DNA of 64,000 nucleotides from Pseudopyrenochaeta lycopersici (taxonomy: Eukaryota; Ascomycota; Dothideomycetes; Pleosporales; Pseudopyrenochaetaceae): positions 2,108,001 to 2,172,000 of the forward strand of contig NHZP01000003.1 in NCBI GenBank assembly GCA_003313425.1, written 5' to 3'. Shown here piece after piece: positions 53,129-64,000 of this stretch. Made by a program: the position numbers and the translations under genes. The notes under the pieces were generated by a model that was given only the letters and a program-made list of their open reading frames with translations, ran no database searches and was not told the origin of the DNA. The stretch's first letter is position 1; the number at the start of each line of letters is the position of its first letter.

Positions 53129-54986
53129 TTAAGTCATGGTCACCTATAACACGTTAGCATCAAGGTATTGACCGGATACGGATACATAGGAAAAAGCAAA
53201 AAAACGTACCAGCTCCTCTGCAGAAACGGGATGAATGGCCTGTGAGGTAACCTGTTAGCATGGTTTCATCGTCCGAGCTCGTTCCTTCCCCCCCCCCCCC
53301 CCCCGGCTCACCCCCCCGCAAAACGCCTGCCTGATTGCCTGACAACGCTCCTTCCTGCAGCCGCACGCTTCGTTTGAGATCTTTATACATCCCCTGCGTC
53401 GGGCATATATGAACACGGAAGCGGAGGATGCGGAGGCGGATAACAAGGAAATAGCGGAAACGTACCACACAGTTGTCAAAGTCTTTCTTGGTGGCACCCA
53501 TCTTGATCGCCACACCGAAGCCTTGCAGGATCTCACTGCTCGCTTGACCCAGGATGTGTAGTCCAACGACCTTCTCCTCCTTCCCCACAACAATAATCTT
53601 GTAGGCGGTAGGCTGCTTCTCTTCTGGTTCCATCATAGCAAAGTACATGCCTGTGAACTCTGCCTTGTACACTTTTACCTGTTCGCCATACTTGTCACGA
53701 GCCTCTGGCTCAGTGAGACCAATCGAACCGATCTCGGGGTGTGCGAAAACGACCGAGGGGATGTTATTGTACTCGAGATGTGCGTCAGGCTCGCCACCGA
53801 AGAGACGGTTGGAGAGCCTTCGACCAGCAGCAATGGCGACGGGCGTTAGTTCAAAACCGCGGTCGCAAACATCGCCAATGGCGTAGACGTTGGGGATGGA
53901 GGTATTTTGATACTTGTCAGTTACAATGTGGTTCTTTTCATTAAGCTTGATGCCAAAGTCTTTGATCTTGAGATCCTCGATTTCGGGGTCGCGGCCAGTG
54001 GCGAAGAGCACTTCTTCGACTTCGACAGTTGACTCCTTCTTCGACGCAGTCTCTTGGTAGGTTACACGCTTCAGACCATTGCCAATGTCCTCGACTTTGG
54101 TGATCTGCGAGCCCTTGTATAGATTGATGCCTTGACGCTCGTACTCCTTGGTGACAGCGTCTTGGATCATGGGGTCGAAGGAGCGAAGGAGCTTGTCGCC
54201 ACGGATGAAGAAATGCGTCTTGGAACCGAGAGCATGGAGCATGCCGGTCATTTCGACGCCAATGTATCCTGCGCCGCTTGTGGCGATGCTCTTTGGCTGT
54301 TTCTCCAGATCGAAGAATCCGTCGCTGCTGATGCAAAGCTCCTTGCCCGGAATATCAGGTAGTTTGGGTCGTCCGCCTGTTGCAATCAAAATGTGCTTCG
54401 CCTTGATGCGCTGGCTGCCTCCACTCTCGAGGGCAACCTCGACCTCATCCTGTGCCACAAACTTGGCTCGCCCCCTGAGATGCTCAATCTCGTCCCTGTT
54501 GAGGTTGTTCTCGTAGATGCCATTCAAGCGCTTGACGTACGCATCCCTCTTCTTCTTGAAGTATGGCCAGTCGAACGACGGCTGTTCGCCAACCTGAAAT
54601 CCGTATGCTTTCGCGTCCCTGAAGGTTTCGGCAATAGCGGCCGCATTCCAGGTCACTTTCTTTGGCACACAGCCGACATTTACGCAGGTACCGCCGTATC
54701 GTGAAGATTCGACGGCAATCACTTTGGCTCCGTGTTTGGCAGCTCGCCGGCCAGAAGCAATACCTCCGCTGCCAATACCGATGACTAGGTAGTCGCACTC
54801 CTTGGTGTTTGAGGCCATGGTGGGACTCGATGTAGAGAAGTGGGAGGAGAGATGTGAGAGCCGCGTAGACGCCACGGTTATCCTGGTGGGGGTGTGTGAG
54901 AAGAAAGCGGGACTTGCAGAAAGTGGGGCAGTGTAACAGAGACTCGGTGAAAGAGCTCGTAGCCTACAAATGACTGTTCTGCGCAT
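53129..54986 (-). CDS. glr1: Glutathione reductase
   Basis: Minus-strand exons 53466-54986, 53210-53239, 53129-53143 give 521 residues. An Arg/Ser-rich N-terminal extension (residues 1-56, a mitochondrial presequence type) is followed by Met57 (base 54818), where the cytosolic form would start. FAD site LVIGIGSGGIASGRR, redox-active pair GGTCVNVGCVPKK (Cys101/Cys106), NADPH domain (GAGYIGVEMTGML), second FAD motif VYAIGDVCDRGFELTP, and interface His510 in NCVAIHPVSAEELVTMT. The enzyme reduces oxidised glutathione with NADPH in cytosol and mitochondria. The end of the protein is split over a 30 nt and a 15 nt exon; without splicing the catalytic His is lost. The first of these introns has a C17 run. 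Confidence 0.96.
53288..53304. repeat. Homopolymer C17 in glr1 intron
   Basis: Seventeen C (G on the coding strand) in the 226 bp intron between the large and the 30 nt exon; a second run of seven C follows at 53311-53317. Confidence 0.95.
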
Positions 54987-55826
54987 TAAGGCTGCAGCGC
55001 GGGCAATGGCTTTTACTTATAGGATGACGCAAGAGCAGTTATACTCGGCTACACCGATGTAGCGGAGCGGATTGGACTGCCTTACTAATTCAAATATTCC
55101 AGGTCTCGACACAGCATGCAAAGCCCTGTTGCGAAATGGACGATGCTTTGGAATTGAGCGAATGGACAGCCAAGGGAATGCTCCAGCTTGCCGACCAAAA
55201 GAACGCTGCACTCTTGGCTTTGATGTGGGCGACACAATTTGAGTAAACGACTGTTCTAAAAAATCTCGATGACAAACAACGCCATGACACGACCCTCGGC
55301 TGGTCCCTTGCGGAAGACGCGCATATGCGCTAGGCCAGTTTTGAGAGCTCCACGGTGCCATTACCTCATCGATTCTAGACAACCTCTACCACTACACGCG
55401 CAGTTGTTGCATCTGATTTGGATTCAATTGTAGAATCGCCGCTTCATTTACTGCTCGACGGCTGCTAACAACGACAGTATGCTGCTCTCGGACAGCGAGT
55501 CGTGCTTTTTCCAGTGGCGTGATCTTGTCAAGGAAGCATCACGACTTTGAAGCTGTTTTAACCTAGACGACGTCTATGGAAGGCTGATCATACATTCAAA
55601 TCCATCGCCAAACCAATCTCCTGGTAGTTGTAATCTCGCGCCACACTTCAATATGGGTGGCAGGCTGTCAATGCCCAAAGGAGCCGACGGCATGAGCGAA
55701 ACGTCAAAGCCGACCTCGGGCAGCGCACCGCCTCGCCTTACGCGGGGGCGAGGCATCATCAATGGCCGAGTGCGTCTTATTTCTTCTCCCATTCTGCAGC
55801 CATGTTTAACACGCTTGTAGACGATC
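54987..55826. other. Divergent spacer, glr1 (-) and small-protein gene (+)
   Basis: Holds both promoters. No TATA box stands out. No other gene or repeat recognised. Confidence 0.5.
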
Positions 55827-56135
55827 ATGGCGCCCCTCGCAGCGCTGACAATGGCCGGCCTGCTCTTCGTCTACGCCCGAACATCGATCCGTGCTGCAAA
55901 ATTGAACGCCAAAAAGCATCGCGAAGCAGACGGGGGACAGATAAGCTGGCATAAGGAAAGCATGAGAAGACACGGGCAGCTGGAGAAGGTCGAAAATGAT
56001 CGGGGCACATTGAAAGAGGCCCTCATGGGCGACATAAGAAAGAAGAAGGAGAACACCGAGACAAACGAGAAGCCAGCGCTCGAAAGGTCGGACAATGACC
56101 AAGAATTGCGGAAGATTATGGGAAAGAAGGACTGA
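55827..56135 (+). CDS. Small Lys-rich membrane-anchored protein
   Basis: A single frame of 102 residues: a short hydrophobic N-terminal segment (MAPLAALTMAGLLFVYA) followed by TSIRAAKLNAKKHREADGGQ, a conserved-looking basic block, and a highly charged Lys/Glu tail ending RKIMGKKD. I recall similar small proteins in many ascomycetes (N-terminal anchor plus the RAAKxNAxxHREADGGQ block) but no experimental function; I will not assign one. A single-pass organelle-membrane anchor facing a soluble charged tail is the likely topology. An upstream exon cannot be excluded, since TTGTAG lies just before the start codon. Confidence 0.72.
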   Translation: MAPLAALTMAGLLFVYARTSIRAAKLNAKKHREADGGQISWHKESMRRHGQLEKVENDRGTLKEALMGDIRKKKENTETNEKPALERSDNDQELRKIMGKKD

Positions 56136-57262
56136 GGGTGTCTACGGCAGGTCACACATAACCAACCATGTCCGTTTCAATCCAGTCATGGCAGTTTCGC
56201 GTTGCACATGATGAGCAAGCGATGTCTACAAGTAGTTTCATACTGTACAAAATTGTGGAGCCTCTATGAGGCACGTTGTGTCAAAACAGGGTGCAGTCGT
56301 CCAGTCTAGGCTACTTGGAAGTCTTTTGCGACTGGGCTTGTTTTAAGCAGACGGATTGTCAGCATCGCGTACCAGTCCTGCTTATCATCCTGTGCGACAG
56401 GATAGCTTACTGTGGTGTGTCGATGATGCGTTCTCTAGCAATGGTAAGACGAGCATGGGTACAATTAAGCTTAATTCGAGCCGCCCTGAACCTTGGTTCC
56501 ACGTTCCGCGGCCGGTAGCTTCTGTCATACGTGCCAGAGGTGCAGCTTCCCTGGCCTCTGGACGTCTGGACGAGCGTTGCATGACTTTCAGTATATCGCT
56601 GTAGCACAGAACACTTAGCGCAGCACGTCGAGCAAGCCTGTCGTTATCGATTTGTCGTAGCTATGGCAAGGCGGGGCTGTGATTCGCTGGAACTTTTGAG
56701 ATACTTTCTGGTGGTGTCAAGCTTCACATGTGTGGCTGCCAACCCCGCATTCTGCGAACCCACAGCGATGAGGACGCTCAGCCATAGCAGATGCTGTGAA
56801 AAGTGGCTCAATGACCGCAATTGCTCTGCGCGGAGCAAAAGGGGAGCTCGTGCGACTTGTCCCGATATCTCCTGACCGCTAATTGAGCGAGATATAGACT
56901 CTTGCTCAGATGGAGAAGCGCATGTTCGCTGCGTCGATCGTCCCGGCGCAGCCAATGAGGACACCGGCCCGCGGCCGTTTAGGCCGTTTCGGGGCTGCTG
57001 GTTGCACTGAGCAGTTGAGCTTAACCCCACCATTTCATCACCCTGCTCCCCCAGTCGAAACATACACGCCGACCTCAAGCCATTGTCGCCCGACCTTCCT
57101 CTCTACCACACAAACCCCCTCATCTCGACTCCAGTCGCCCAACCCACCACTCCACTGCCAGCTTTGATCAGGAGGTGGTCTTGATGGAGCTTGCCCGGCT
57201 ACTGGCCTCATCGCGATTGCCGTAGGAAGACGTAGTGTCTTCCACAGCTAGCGATAGCCAGT
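56136..57262. other. Intergenic before the carrier gene
   Basis: Small-protein 3' flank, then a promoter with C/A-rich leader (about 57010-57160, rich in CCACC and CTCC). No gene recognised. Confidence 0.5.
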
Positions 57263-58761
57263 ATGCCCGAGCAGGGAGAGAGGAGGCCGCACATTCACGA
57301 CATTCCGCCACGCCCAAGAGACCTCACAGACGTCTCGCGCGCCGTACTGCGCAGCGAGCAGGCCAAGCGATGGACCAAGAAGTACAGGACTGAGGTCGCC
57401 GCGAGCTCGAGCAGTCTGCTCTCTACCTTTGTCGCGGTGCGTGGCCATGCTGCTGCTGCTGCTGCTGCTGCTGCCCACTCGGCATCGCCCATGCTAATGG
57501 CTTCCAGTATCCCCTGGACTCGGTCAAGACACGACTGCAAGCGTACGCGCCTCGCCTCTCTTTTAGCATTTTGCAACCTTTTTTTTTTTGTTATTACCCG
57601 TACTCGCTGAGCACTAGTAACATGCGACAGCTACAAGTTCAATTCCTTCACAGACTGCGTCCGCCACACATACAAGACTGAGGGCTTCCATGGATTCTGG
57701 CGCGGTACGCATCAGCCATCCCAAATGTTATGTTTGCACTAATCGCCGCGTCTCAGGTGTCTGGTCTCCTCTCGCAAGTATCACACTCGTACGGACCGTT
57801 TCCTTCTCCATCTACCAACGATCCAAATATGCCATCGACGACTGGATATACCAAGCAACCGGGAGCTCGCCTCTCGTCATTGCCAACACCCGAGATGCCC
57901 TGCCTACCTTTTCCACTATCGCATGTTTCGGCCTAGCTGGAGTGAATGCGGGCGCTGCCATTACGGTTATTGCCTGTATGCTTTCTTAGAAATGCGTACA
58001 TGGAAAAATGACTGATTTGGCCTTTAGGTCCCTTTGAGTTGACAAAATTGAGCGCTCAAATCTCCGTTCTGATGGCTGAGCGCAACGATGGCGGTGGCAA
58101 GAACGAAGCAATACGAAAGAGCTACCAAAATCTGGGCACGTGGAGGACTGCGCAAAACCTGATCCGGCATCGAGGATGGCGAGGTTTATATTCTGGATTC
58201 CATTTGCATTTGCGTAGGTGTGCCAGGCCCATTCCGCGTGACTACAAGGCTAACATCAACTAGTTCGAGATTCCATCGGTACTGGTATCTATTTCGTTAC
58301 GTATGAGAGTGTGAAACAGATTTTGGCGAACGCGCGCGGAACATCTCCCACACATCCTCTGGCAGTAGTCGTCGCTGGTGGACTCTGTGGGCTGGTCAGC
58401 TGGGCATGTGTGAGTTACGCCAGAATCAACAGCAGAAACTGCTCGAAATGGCTAATTTGGATACCAGATATTCCCAATTGATACCGCCAAGAGCATCTAC
58501 CAGCGCAATTGCCTTGTCGGAGGCAGAGACAAGCAGACCAGACCTAAGATTCACTTCTTCGACCGGAGGATGTATCGCGGTAAGACGACTTCAAAATCTC
58601 CAAAAAAAAATTATTGGTACTGATTACAAGCAGGCCTCGGTGTCTCCATGTCCCGCTCCTGTGTCGTCAATGCTATTTTTTTTACCGCGTTTGAGTTCAC
58701 CAAGAAGCGTATTAACAGGATGACTTACGACGAAGAGCTTCTTCGTGAGAGAGGCCTCTAA
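57263..58761 (+). CDS. Mitochondrial carrier family (SLC25) protein, substrate unknown
   Basis: Eight exons: 57263-57436, 57508-57542, 57631-57704, 57757-57975, 58028-58213, 58264-58409, 58468-58579, 58634-58761, giving 357 residues. The three repeat signatures (PxD/ExxK/R) are present: YPLDSVKTRLQA, CPFELTKLSAQI and FPIDTAKSIYQR, each followed by its helix pair (e.g. GFHGFWRGVWSPLASITLVR, GWRGLYSGFHLHLLRDSIG, YRGLGVSMSRSCVVNAIFF). Six membrane helices are expected in the inner mitochondrial membrane. The N-terminal 50 residues are basic and unconserved. The contact residues do not let me name the substrate. Intron 1 has nine TGC units and intron 2 a copy of the dispersed 40 bp motif. Confidence 0.92.
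57448..57474 (+). repeat. (TGC)9 microsatellite in carrier intron 1
   Basis: Nine perfect TGC units in the first intron of the carrier gene. If the intron were retained the repeat would be translated in one frame or another. Confidence 0.95.
57561..57599 (+). repeat. Dispersed ~40 bp motif, copy 2 (carrier intron 2)
   Basis: Same 16 bp start (TTTTAGCATTTTGCAA), T run and 10 bp end (GTTATTACCC) as at 51635-51674, in the same orientation. It lies inside the intron 57543-57630 but does not include either splice site. Confidence 0.75.
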
Positions 58762-59966
58762 TCTGTCGGATTTCGTTTGCTATTCGTTATGGATGGAGTT
58801 CCTCACACATGTGATTGTATATGCATAGGGCATGGAGTAGGCGTATAATGTTTTATTTGGAAACGGGTATGTATCTTTTACCTCGGATTGAGTACTGAAG
58901 TACTAGCATAGCATTGAATATGACGCACTCATGTTGCGCAAAGCCTCCATCCTTTCCACCATCGCATATCCTTGGGTGCTTTCGCGTTGCACACAATTTT
59001 GAAAATGCACAATCCATCATTGCCACTGTTTTTTGCTGCCTTTCCGTAACATCTTCACTTCAGCGATAGCCGACGGACTATCGACCACAACTAGAACCGA
59101 AAGCGATCACGCATACGCGCAGGGAAACTTGAATGCACCAGGGTAAGTTAAAGGCGCTGTTTTCAAGCCATTTGTGTATATATTAACATACAATTACTTC
59201 ACAGATCGAGATTGATCTTGGAAAGGTCCCAGAATGGACGAATCAAAGCGAACCGCTACCATCGCATGTTCAAGGCATGCACTCCAACTGTATCCTCAGT
59301 CAAGATACTCTCCTGCGGCTGGAAAAAAGAAACTCCAATGCAGCTGACTATACGACAGGTAGTTGAAGATGGGCGAACGTCTGTTGTCCAACACTAAGGT
59401 CAAAAAGGCTAGCGTCGCGTCCGTTTTCCCATGCAGTAATGTGATCACTCGAGATTCATCCACATTGGGCCGCCAATTGCGCACGCATCTTCCATATCGA
59501 TTACTCAGATAGTACGCTCCCGTCGCAATTGGCGCCACAGTACGCAAGGCTGTCGAATGAGAGTCCCGCATCACCCACCATGTTCTCGCCTGTGCGGTGC
59601 ATCCATCCTCAGCCTTGCGACCAACTTCCTCATCCAACTCCAAGATGGCCAATGATGAGCTTGCGTATGAGCGGTGGAAAGCCCCCAATGTAACCTGGCG
59701 CTATCTTGATGACCCTGTGCGGCTGGATGACGGAATCGACCGACCTCCTGTTCACGCTGCTACAGTTCGGCATATGTAGAACTATGCTCTTAGCCGGCAA
59801 CGCTCTCTCAACCAAACAAGAATAACAGTCAGCTGTATCTTTGAGCTCCTCGGTCAAGAACTTCGTTGAGTGAACATTTATCGTGCCCTGGATTTGATTT
59901 GGAGATAAACCAACACTACGTTAAGACATTTGAACGTCACGAATCTCTTGTCTTGAGGAAAAAATC
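58762..59966. other. Intergenic before the HET gene
   Basis: About 1.2 kb. A possible spliced small frame exists near 59100-59400 (donor GGGTAAGT at about 59140, acceptor TTCACAG at about 59204) but it starts after a stop and has no family match. Otherwise nothing. Confidence 0.45.
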
Positions 59967-62668
59967 ATGGCTACAGACCCTAATTCACCCCTTGAGGTGG
60001 AGCACGATGTTCCACCTGGAATGAATGGAGATGTCTTGAATCAAGGATTACTCCCGCAACGGCCTCCTTCAGTTCCAGCCCACGTACCACCTCGCACATC
60101 CACATCAACTCCCCGCGAGCTGAGACTTGTAAGCTGCCTTGGCCAGGCTGTATGGGTACAGTTACTGAATCACTCCAGTCGCCAGAAGCGAAGAGAAATT
60201 GGAAGAAGATTTTCAAGCGTCTGAGCATCGTGACTCTGGTACGCAACCCCTTTTTCACATCATGGTTCAGAAGAGCCAAAGTGAATGCATAGCCTTCTGA
60301 CCATGTGTAGCCGAAGCGTGCCAGCGCTGCTGCCTCTAAAAATGCAGGCGTCCCCTGTGACCGATGTGCTCTTATGAAATTGACCGAAGCCAAATTCCTC
60401 ATCCTTGACTTTGCGAAACATCGTCGCCTCGATCGGCCCAAGGATATCTCATCAGATACAGCAAATGATGTCCTCGGTCCAGAAGGCCTCGAGTTTGGGC
60501 CAAAAGAGTTTAATCTCGGCATCCTCAGCGAAATATACCCAAAGCGAGAAAACTGCGGATTTTGTCGCTTGGTTGTTAATTCGTTAGCAACAGATGTCCT
60601 CGAGAATTTTCTCCGTGCAAGGTCTGGAAATACAGAGGAAAAGTTTTACCAGCAAGAAACTGCAGTATATGTCAGCTGGCAAATCGATGGAAGGATCCTC
60701 TCGCGGAATCAAGATAATAGTATCAAAGGCTCTCGTCCTTGTACGCGTCGCCTACGATTACGATGGAGCGACCCCAGTTGGCCGGACTTCTTCGTTGTCT
60801 TGATGGAACGGAAGAACACTACGCAAAGCCTGTTCCTAGCGAGATCTACAGATAACTTCAGGAAAGATGCTGCCTTGGTAGGGCGATGGCTGCGCTTCTG
60901 CGATGACTTTCACGACGATATATGCAGTCCCATCTCACCTAATACGCTCGCTTCGAAACCGTTTCTGGGGGTGATCGATGTCAAAGAGATGCGCCTTTCA
61001 AAACTACCACAGGGTGCTCGGTATGTTGCTCTCAGCTACACATGGGGCACCGCACCCTGGCAGTTCAAAACAAAGCGAGACAACATCAAGAGTCTTATGG
61101 CACCTGGCGGGCTGAACGAGTGGAAGGATACTATGCCCCGTACTATTCGAGACTCCATGGAGCTCGTTACGAATCTTGGAGAGCGGTACTTATGGGTTGA
61201 CGCTCTATGCATAATACAAGACTCGGATCGGTCCTGGGCACTCAATTCAAACGTCATGAACATCGTCTATGGCAATGCATACTTCACGATCTGCGCAGCC
61301 GATGGTGATAGCGCGAATGCAGGCCTGAAAGCTCTCAACAACACGATTCAAATACAGCAAAACCTCGCATTTTACAACAAGGATCTTCGTCTCAAGTGTC
61401 TCCAGCCAGCAGAACACTACATCCAGCAGTCCAAGTGGAACACGCGCGGCTGGACTTTCCAAGAACGACTGTTGTCACCAAGAACTCTGATCTTCGTCAA
61501 GGGCCGCATGTTCTTTCAGTGCCGTTGTACTGCCCGATCGGTGGATATCATTACCGAGGATGAGAACGCTGGCTGGTCGATTGAGTTCAATCATTCGCCA
61601 TCCCTCATGCTCCAGAAATTAGTGCATCAGCCACTCCTCGTGTACAAACAAGCTCTCCAGCTGTACATGAAACGTGAGCTTACGTACCAAAAGGACATTC
61701 TCGCCGCGTTCACCGGTATTGGGAATCTCGTGTGCGAGACGCTTGGAGGGAGTCTTATGTTTGGCCTGCCCTCCTCCCACTTCGACTGGGCGTTGCTGTG
61801 GGAATTCAAGAGTGCTGCCGCGCGTCGGCCGAGAGAAAACCAGGAGTATTTTCCCAGCTGGTCGTGGTGCGGTTGGAAGAATAAGGGCATGGATTGTGAA
61901 TACAAATCCCAGATGCTGGCCGGGATTGAAGACAACTTGCATGACTGGCTGATGAACCATACGTGGATTACCTGGTATGTTCGGGATGGCAATGGGAACC
62001 TCAGGCTTGTTTGGAATGGTAGCACGGCCAAAATGCACGGCTCTAAAGTAGAGTCGACGTGGAGAGGCTACACCCTTCCCGCGAATCGGGATCCAGTTCT
62101 AGACGACGCCTACGGGCGGCGCATCCGAGAAAGCGAAAGGAACAAAGTGCGCGACAAGAACTTCACTCTAATCCTCGACGAATGTCCCTTCGCCGTAGAA
62201 ATCGTCCCCGAAACCGAGTCTTACGCGCCCAACAGCGCCGTCAAGGACATGCCGTTCCTCCAATTCTACACCTGGTCCGCCTTCTTCCGCATCCGCGAGG
62301 ACAGACGCACCATCTACACGGACCAGAACTTCCGGCGGTACAACATCGAGGACTACAAAAACGACTGGTGCGGCACCATCATGCTCGACTCGGTCTGGGT
62401 CGTGAAAAAGGACTTTGAGCTCGACGACCCCATGGAGTTCATCGCCATTTCCGACGCCAAGCAGTTCCACGACGACGAGTACGACGACTGGGCCAACTAT
62501 ATCCCCATGGAGCGCACAGAGTCGACCTGGGATTTGTACTATGTCTTGCTGATTGAGTACCGGTCGGACATTGCGTACCGCGTCGGTCTGGGCAAAATGT
62601 ACAAAGAGGCTTTTGAGAATTCCTGCAAGCCAGAGGGGAAGAAGTGGAAAGAGTTTATTCTGGGTTAA
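59967..62668 (+). CDS. HET-domain (heterokaryon incompatibility) protein
   Basis: Exons 59967-60128, 60179-60238, 60311-62668 give 859 residues. The small exons were found from donors at 60129 (GTAAGC) and 60239 (GTACGC); together they give RELRLSPEAKRNWKKIFKRL leading into VPCDRCALMKLTEAKF. The N-terminus has two Cys pairs (CDRC, CGFC). The HET core follows: YVALSYTWG near 312, MPRTIRDSMELVTNLGERYL near 350 and WVDALCIIQD near 368, then YGNAYFTICAADGDSANAGL and RGWTFQERLLSPRTLIF. HET proteins start regulated cell death upon contact with non-self; many copies in a genome have unknown partners. No NACHT or TIR domain is joined to it. The frame is intact, unlike the relic at 28 kb. Confidence 0.92.
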
Positions 62669-63577
62669 CCCGGTTGCAACACCTGATGAAGATGCCTCCG
62701 AGTCTCTGGGCTTCACACTGGACTTGTCTGGTTTCACAAGTTACTCGTCGACGCAGTCTGCTACGTGGCTTGCTGAAAGTGGGTCGCACGTGTTGATGCC
62801 GTGCCATAGAAATATGACGGAAGTACCGTTAACCCTCGTGTTCGGGATTACGAATGGATCATCCTACCTGAACCACTCTCTGACAATATCAGAGGCATCG
62901 ACCCCAAGGATCACACGAAGAGTGCATGTGGGAAAGGGAGTGGTGCACTTGTAGGATCCAAGGCCACTAGGTCGTAGAACTGGATTTTCGTGAAGGGAAA
63001 GGCCAAGGCCAATTGGTCAATTGGCCAATTGACCTGTGATTGTATGGAGATATCTATTAGCAAAGGTCATGTGTGGCTGGGCTGCAATGCGTAATGAAAT
63101 TGGGTGACCTAGTACACATTGGCGACAGGACGATGAGGAAAGACTACACATCTGAGTCGGAGCATCCACTATACACAAGCTCGACGTCTCGACGGCTTTG
63201 GGTGGTTGCAAGTTTTTTCTGGAGCATATGCTCCTTGCATAGCAGAGTGACGAATATTACACGCACATCACCATTGCAGACACAAATTGAGAAATGACGA
63301 CTTGAGTTGTGAGATGAGGAACTTTTTATTATCGAAAGACTAATAGATGCCACCCAACCAACAAACCATAACAGTTTCTTTTATCGTAACGCAGGAACTT
63401 GGAGGAAGTGAATATGCTGGAGTTCCAGCAACCCCCAGAATGCAGGTATGTAGCCAAAGATGAGCGGCGCCATGCGCCAACAGCCCCAGTATATCCGTGA
63501 ACAGCTCAAGGGAGAATAAATGCAATGAGGTAGAGCCAAAGCACCGTCGCAATGCTGAGAATGGGTCGTTAAAGCCG
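62669..63577. other. Intergenic between convergent HET gene and partial gene
   Basis: 3' flanks of both genes. A short AATTGGCCAATTG-like palindromic patch lies near 63008-63030. No gene recognised. Confidence 0.5.
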
Positions 63578-64000
63578 TTAGTTAGGAGGGGTATTATTGA
63601 AAGAGTTAGAGCCGGCCCCGCCGCGGACTGATACCGCTGGTACATTATTCACCAGTCCAGACGACATGTTGCTTGGAACTCGGGTCATGGAGGGCAAAGT
63701 AAACTTGGGCGCAGACTGTGGACCCGGAACAGGGGCAGGAGGTTTGGCGGGTAGGTGTGAGGGTGTACCATACTTGGCGATACTACTGTGCGGTGATGGA
63801 TCACCAGATTGGGATGTAATCCTGTTCACGGCTGCAGCAGAATTGTTGCCCTGTATGCTCTGCGGAGAGCCAAATGATGGCGTGCTGGTAGCTGAAGGGC
63901 TCAGTCGAGGCATCTGAGCGGGCATGGGGTTTTGATTAGGCATCTGGTATCCACCATAGCCATTCATCATCTGCGGCACTTGACCCATGTTTGGCTGCGG
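63578..64000 (-). CDS. C-terminus of a Pro/Ser/Asn/Met-rich protein (partial)
   Basis: The frame is open from the window edge (upstream codons PQPN) to a TAA stop at 63578-63580, so about 140 residues of the 3' end are seen. It is low complexity: MGQVPQMMNGYGGYQMPNQN, then SPSATSTPSFGSPQSIQGNN, and a tail ending GSNSFNNTPPN. Such tails are common in fungal transcription and chromatin factors, but no domain is present, so I give no function. An internal Met at 63988 is not the start. Confidence 0.7.
   Translation of the reverse strand, partial: PQPNMGQVPQMMNGYGGYQMPNQNPMPAQMPRLSPSATSTPSFGSPQSIQGNNSAAAVNRITSQSGDPSPHSSIAKYGTPSHLPAKPPAPVPGPQSAPKFTLPSMTRVPSNMSSGLVNNVPAVSVRGGAGSNSFNNTPPN

Noticed and set aside
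59100..59400. Possible two-exon small gene
   Set aside because: Good donor and acceptor exist, but the frame before the donor that fits the better-looking downstream frame is closed by a stop, and neither product resembles a family.
63008..63030. AATTGGCCAATTG-type palindrome
   Set aside because: Short simple palindrome in a 3' flank; no evidence that it is a terminator or binding site.

Overview
This is nuclear DNA of a filamentous ascomycete (Pezizomycotina). The evidence is the many short introns of about 45-130 bp with GT...AG ends, CT-rich leaders before start codons, and fungal families: Pho81/NUC-2, an AA9 lytic polysaccharide monooxygenase, HET-domain proteins, a DUF7918-type protein, a Zn2Cys6 activator and an AROM-like QutR/qa-1S relative. 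A Dothideomycete is my best guess, by inference from the accessory families only. No tRNA, rRNA, CRISPR array or intact transposon was recognised. Gene models were built by hand: junctions were chosen so that phases match and the family signature is restored, so exon limits are predictions.

Left part (1-23 kb), dense housekeeping genes: 3' end of pho81 (+), an ADCK1/Mcp2-type UbiB kinase (+), the Rsp5/HulA HECT ubiquitin ligase (+), a small GPI-type cell-surface protein (+), a SERF/4F5 protein (+), a secreted cupredoxin (-), an SMN-like RNP-assembly protein (-) divergent from a Nop15/NIFK-type nucleolar RRM protein (+), a cupin protein (+) and the COPII subunit Sec23 (-).

Middle (23.8-44 kb), sparse and accessory: a secreted AA9 monooxygenase (+), a DUF7918-type gene (-), a broken HET gene, an AT-rich degenerate tract, several kilobases without genes, a C2H2 (Rpn4-like) transcription factor (-) with a 5.5 kb upstream gap, and a lone small F-box/2EXR-like protein gene (-).

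Right part (44-64 kb): an AROM-like protein with an intact-looking dehydroquinase site but a ruined shikimate dehydrogenase site (+), a Zn2Cys6 transcription factor (+), glutathione reductase (-), a small lysine-rich membrane-anchored protein (+), a mitochondrial carrier (+), a large HET-domain gene (+), and the 3' end of a low-complexity gene (-) leaving the window.

The genes do not form an obvious biosynthetic cluster or operon-like defence system. The strongest leads are the AROM-like pseudoenzyme next to a Zn2Cys6 factor, the SMN-like/nucleolar divergent pair, a ~40 bp motif shared by an intergenic site and an intron, and unusual splicing features (a GC-AG intron in sec23, tiny exons, long G/C homopolymers, three of them in introns).
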